NCBI GenBank assembly: GCA_029880275.1
Contig: JAOUOQ010000115.1
Span: 1-6,154, forward strand
Source of the DNA: Candidatus Aminicenantota bacterium
GTDB lineage: Bacteria > Acidobacteriota > B3-B38 > Guanabaribacteriales > B3-B38
Reading direction: 5' to 3'
DNA length: 6,154 nucleotides
The position numbers and the translations under genes were made by a program. Each line of letters begins with the position of its first letter. Position 1 is the first letter of the stretch. Of this stretch, positions 5,581-6,154 are shown in pieces. The notes under the pieces are model-generated. The model did not search any database and was not told where the DNA came from. It saw only the letters and a list, made by a program, of their open reading frames with translations.

Positions 5581-6154
5581 ATGAAGAGGGAATTTTTATT
5601 CTTCTTGATTATAGCTCAAGTCTTTTTGTACCAGTCTCTGGAGGGAGTAATTTTCTCTGCCGGACCAGAGGGGGAAGCAGACAAAATCCTGATACCCGTA
5701 AGGGCTTCAGTACCGCCCAAAATAGATGGCAGCTTAGACGATGAAGCATGGGAGGGCTCCCCGCTGACAAAAGAATTTATCACCTACAATCCTCTATATG
5801 GCGAGGTTCTGCCGCAGAAAACCGTTATCTGGCTGGCTTATGACAGCAAGAACCTTTACTTTGCCTTCAAATGCTATGATACGGAACCGGAAAAGATTAA
5901 AACCTCCATAACTAAAAGGGATAATATCTTTTCAGACGATTGGGTGGGCTTGTCGCTCGATTCTTTAGGTAATAAGCAGAGCTCCTACGACCTTTTTGTG
6001 AACCCAAATGGAATCCAGGGAGATATTTTGAACTCAGCCGTTGGTGGTGAAGATGTCTCGCCTGACTTTGTGTGGTATAGTGCAGGCATGTTGACAGACG
6101 AAGGATACCAGGCGGAAATCTCCATTCCCTTGAGAAGCATACGCTTCAAAAGCG
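5581..6154 (+). CDS. Exported protein with carbohydrate-binding family 9-like domain (DUF5916-type), 5' part only
   Basis: The first 191 residues are present and the frame runs off the window without a stop. Residues 1-27 look like a signal peptide: Lys-Arg near the N-terminus, a hydrophobic core (FLFFLIIAQVFL) and a signal peptidase I site after Phe-Ser-Ala27. From about residue 38 the sequence matches the CBM9-like/DOMON-type beta-sandwich at the N-terminus of DUF5916 proteins: PPKIDGSLDDEAWEGSP (45-61), VIWLAYDSKNLYFAFKCYD (82-100), RDNIFSDDWVGLSLD (113-127), FVNPNGIQGD (139-148) and YQAEISIPLRSIRF (176-189). DUF5916 proteins are usually several hundred residues long with a beta-rich C-terminal part thought to lie in or at the outer membrane. 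That part is not visible here, so its presence and any sugar binding are inference. A CBM9-bearing glycoside hydrolase is the main alternative. The gene has its own ribosome-binding site and a 347-bp upstream gap, so it is probably transcribed apart from miaB. Confidence 0.82.
   Translation, partial: MKREFLFFLIIAQVFLYQSLEGVIFSAGPEGEADKILIPVRASVPPKIDGSLDDEAWEGSPLTKEFITYNPLYGEVLPQKTVIWLAYDSKNLYFAFKCYDTEPEKIKTSITKRDNIFSDDWVGLSLDSLGNKQSSYDLFVNPNGIQGDILNSAVGGEDVSPDFVWYSAGMLTDEGYQAEISIPLRSIRFKS

Overview
This is a bacterial chromosome segment read entirely on the + strand. It holds five tightly packed housekeeping genes, a 347-bp AT-rich gap, and the 5' end of an unrelated exported protein. Both outer genes are cut by the window. 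The complete genes are recognisable by family motifs, but nothing here fixes the phylum. Coding DNA is visibly near half G+C, whereas the long gap is about 30% G+C by hand count. A full-type SMC, a trimeric-type purine nucleoside phosphorylase and a signal-peptide-bearing CBM9/DUF5916-like protein would fit an uncultured, probably Gram-negative-type bacterium. That last point is inference from the DUF5916-like gene alone.

Layout: (1) 1-1899, the C-terminal half of the chromosome condensation ATPase SMC (hinge remainder, long coiled coil, C-terminal ATPase half-head). (2) 1905-2726, a purine nucleoside phosphorylase. (3) 2745-3131, a tetrameric-type cytidine deaminase. (4) 3148-3894, a calcineurin-like metallophosphoesterase of the small bacterial YfcE/MJ0936-like type. 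(5) 3923-5233, MiaB, the radical-SAM tRNA-A37 methylthiotransferase. (6) 5234-5580, a non-coding AT-rich gap with a plausible promoter and no convincing terminator. (7) 5581 to the window end, the N-terminal 191 residues of a secreted protein with a carbohydrate-binding family 9-like domain.

Gaps between genes 1-5 are 5, 18, 16 and 28 bp, so these genes probably form one transcript. The products serve different tasks: chromosome organisation, purine and pyrimidine nucleoside salvage, phosphoester hydrolysis and tRNA modification. Only the phosphorylase and the deaminase clearly share a pathway, so the cluster looks like a housekeeping superoperon rather than a dedicated system. The last gene has its own strong ribosome-binding site and probably its own promoter.

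I see no mobile element, CRISPR array, RNA gene or evident new defence or biosynthetic system. The most interesting details are a 10-codon mini-ORF that links the phosphoesterase stop codon to the miaB start through TGATG and ATGA overlaps, a degenerate glycine motif at the SMC hinge exit, and the AT-rich regulatory gap.
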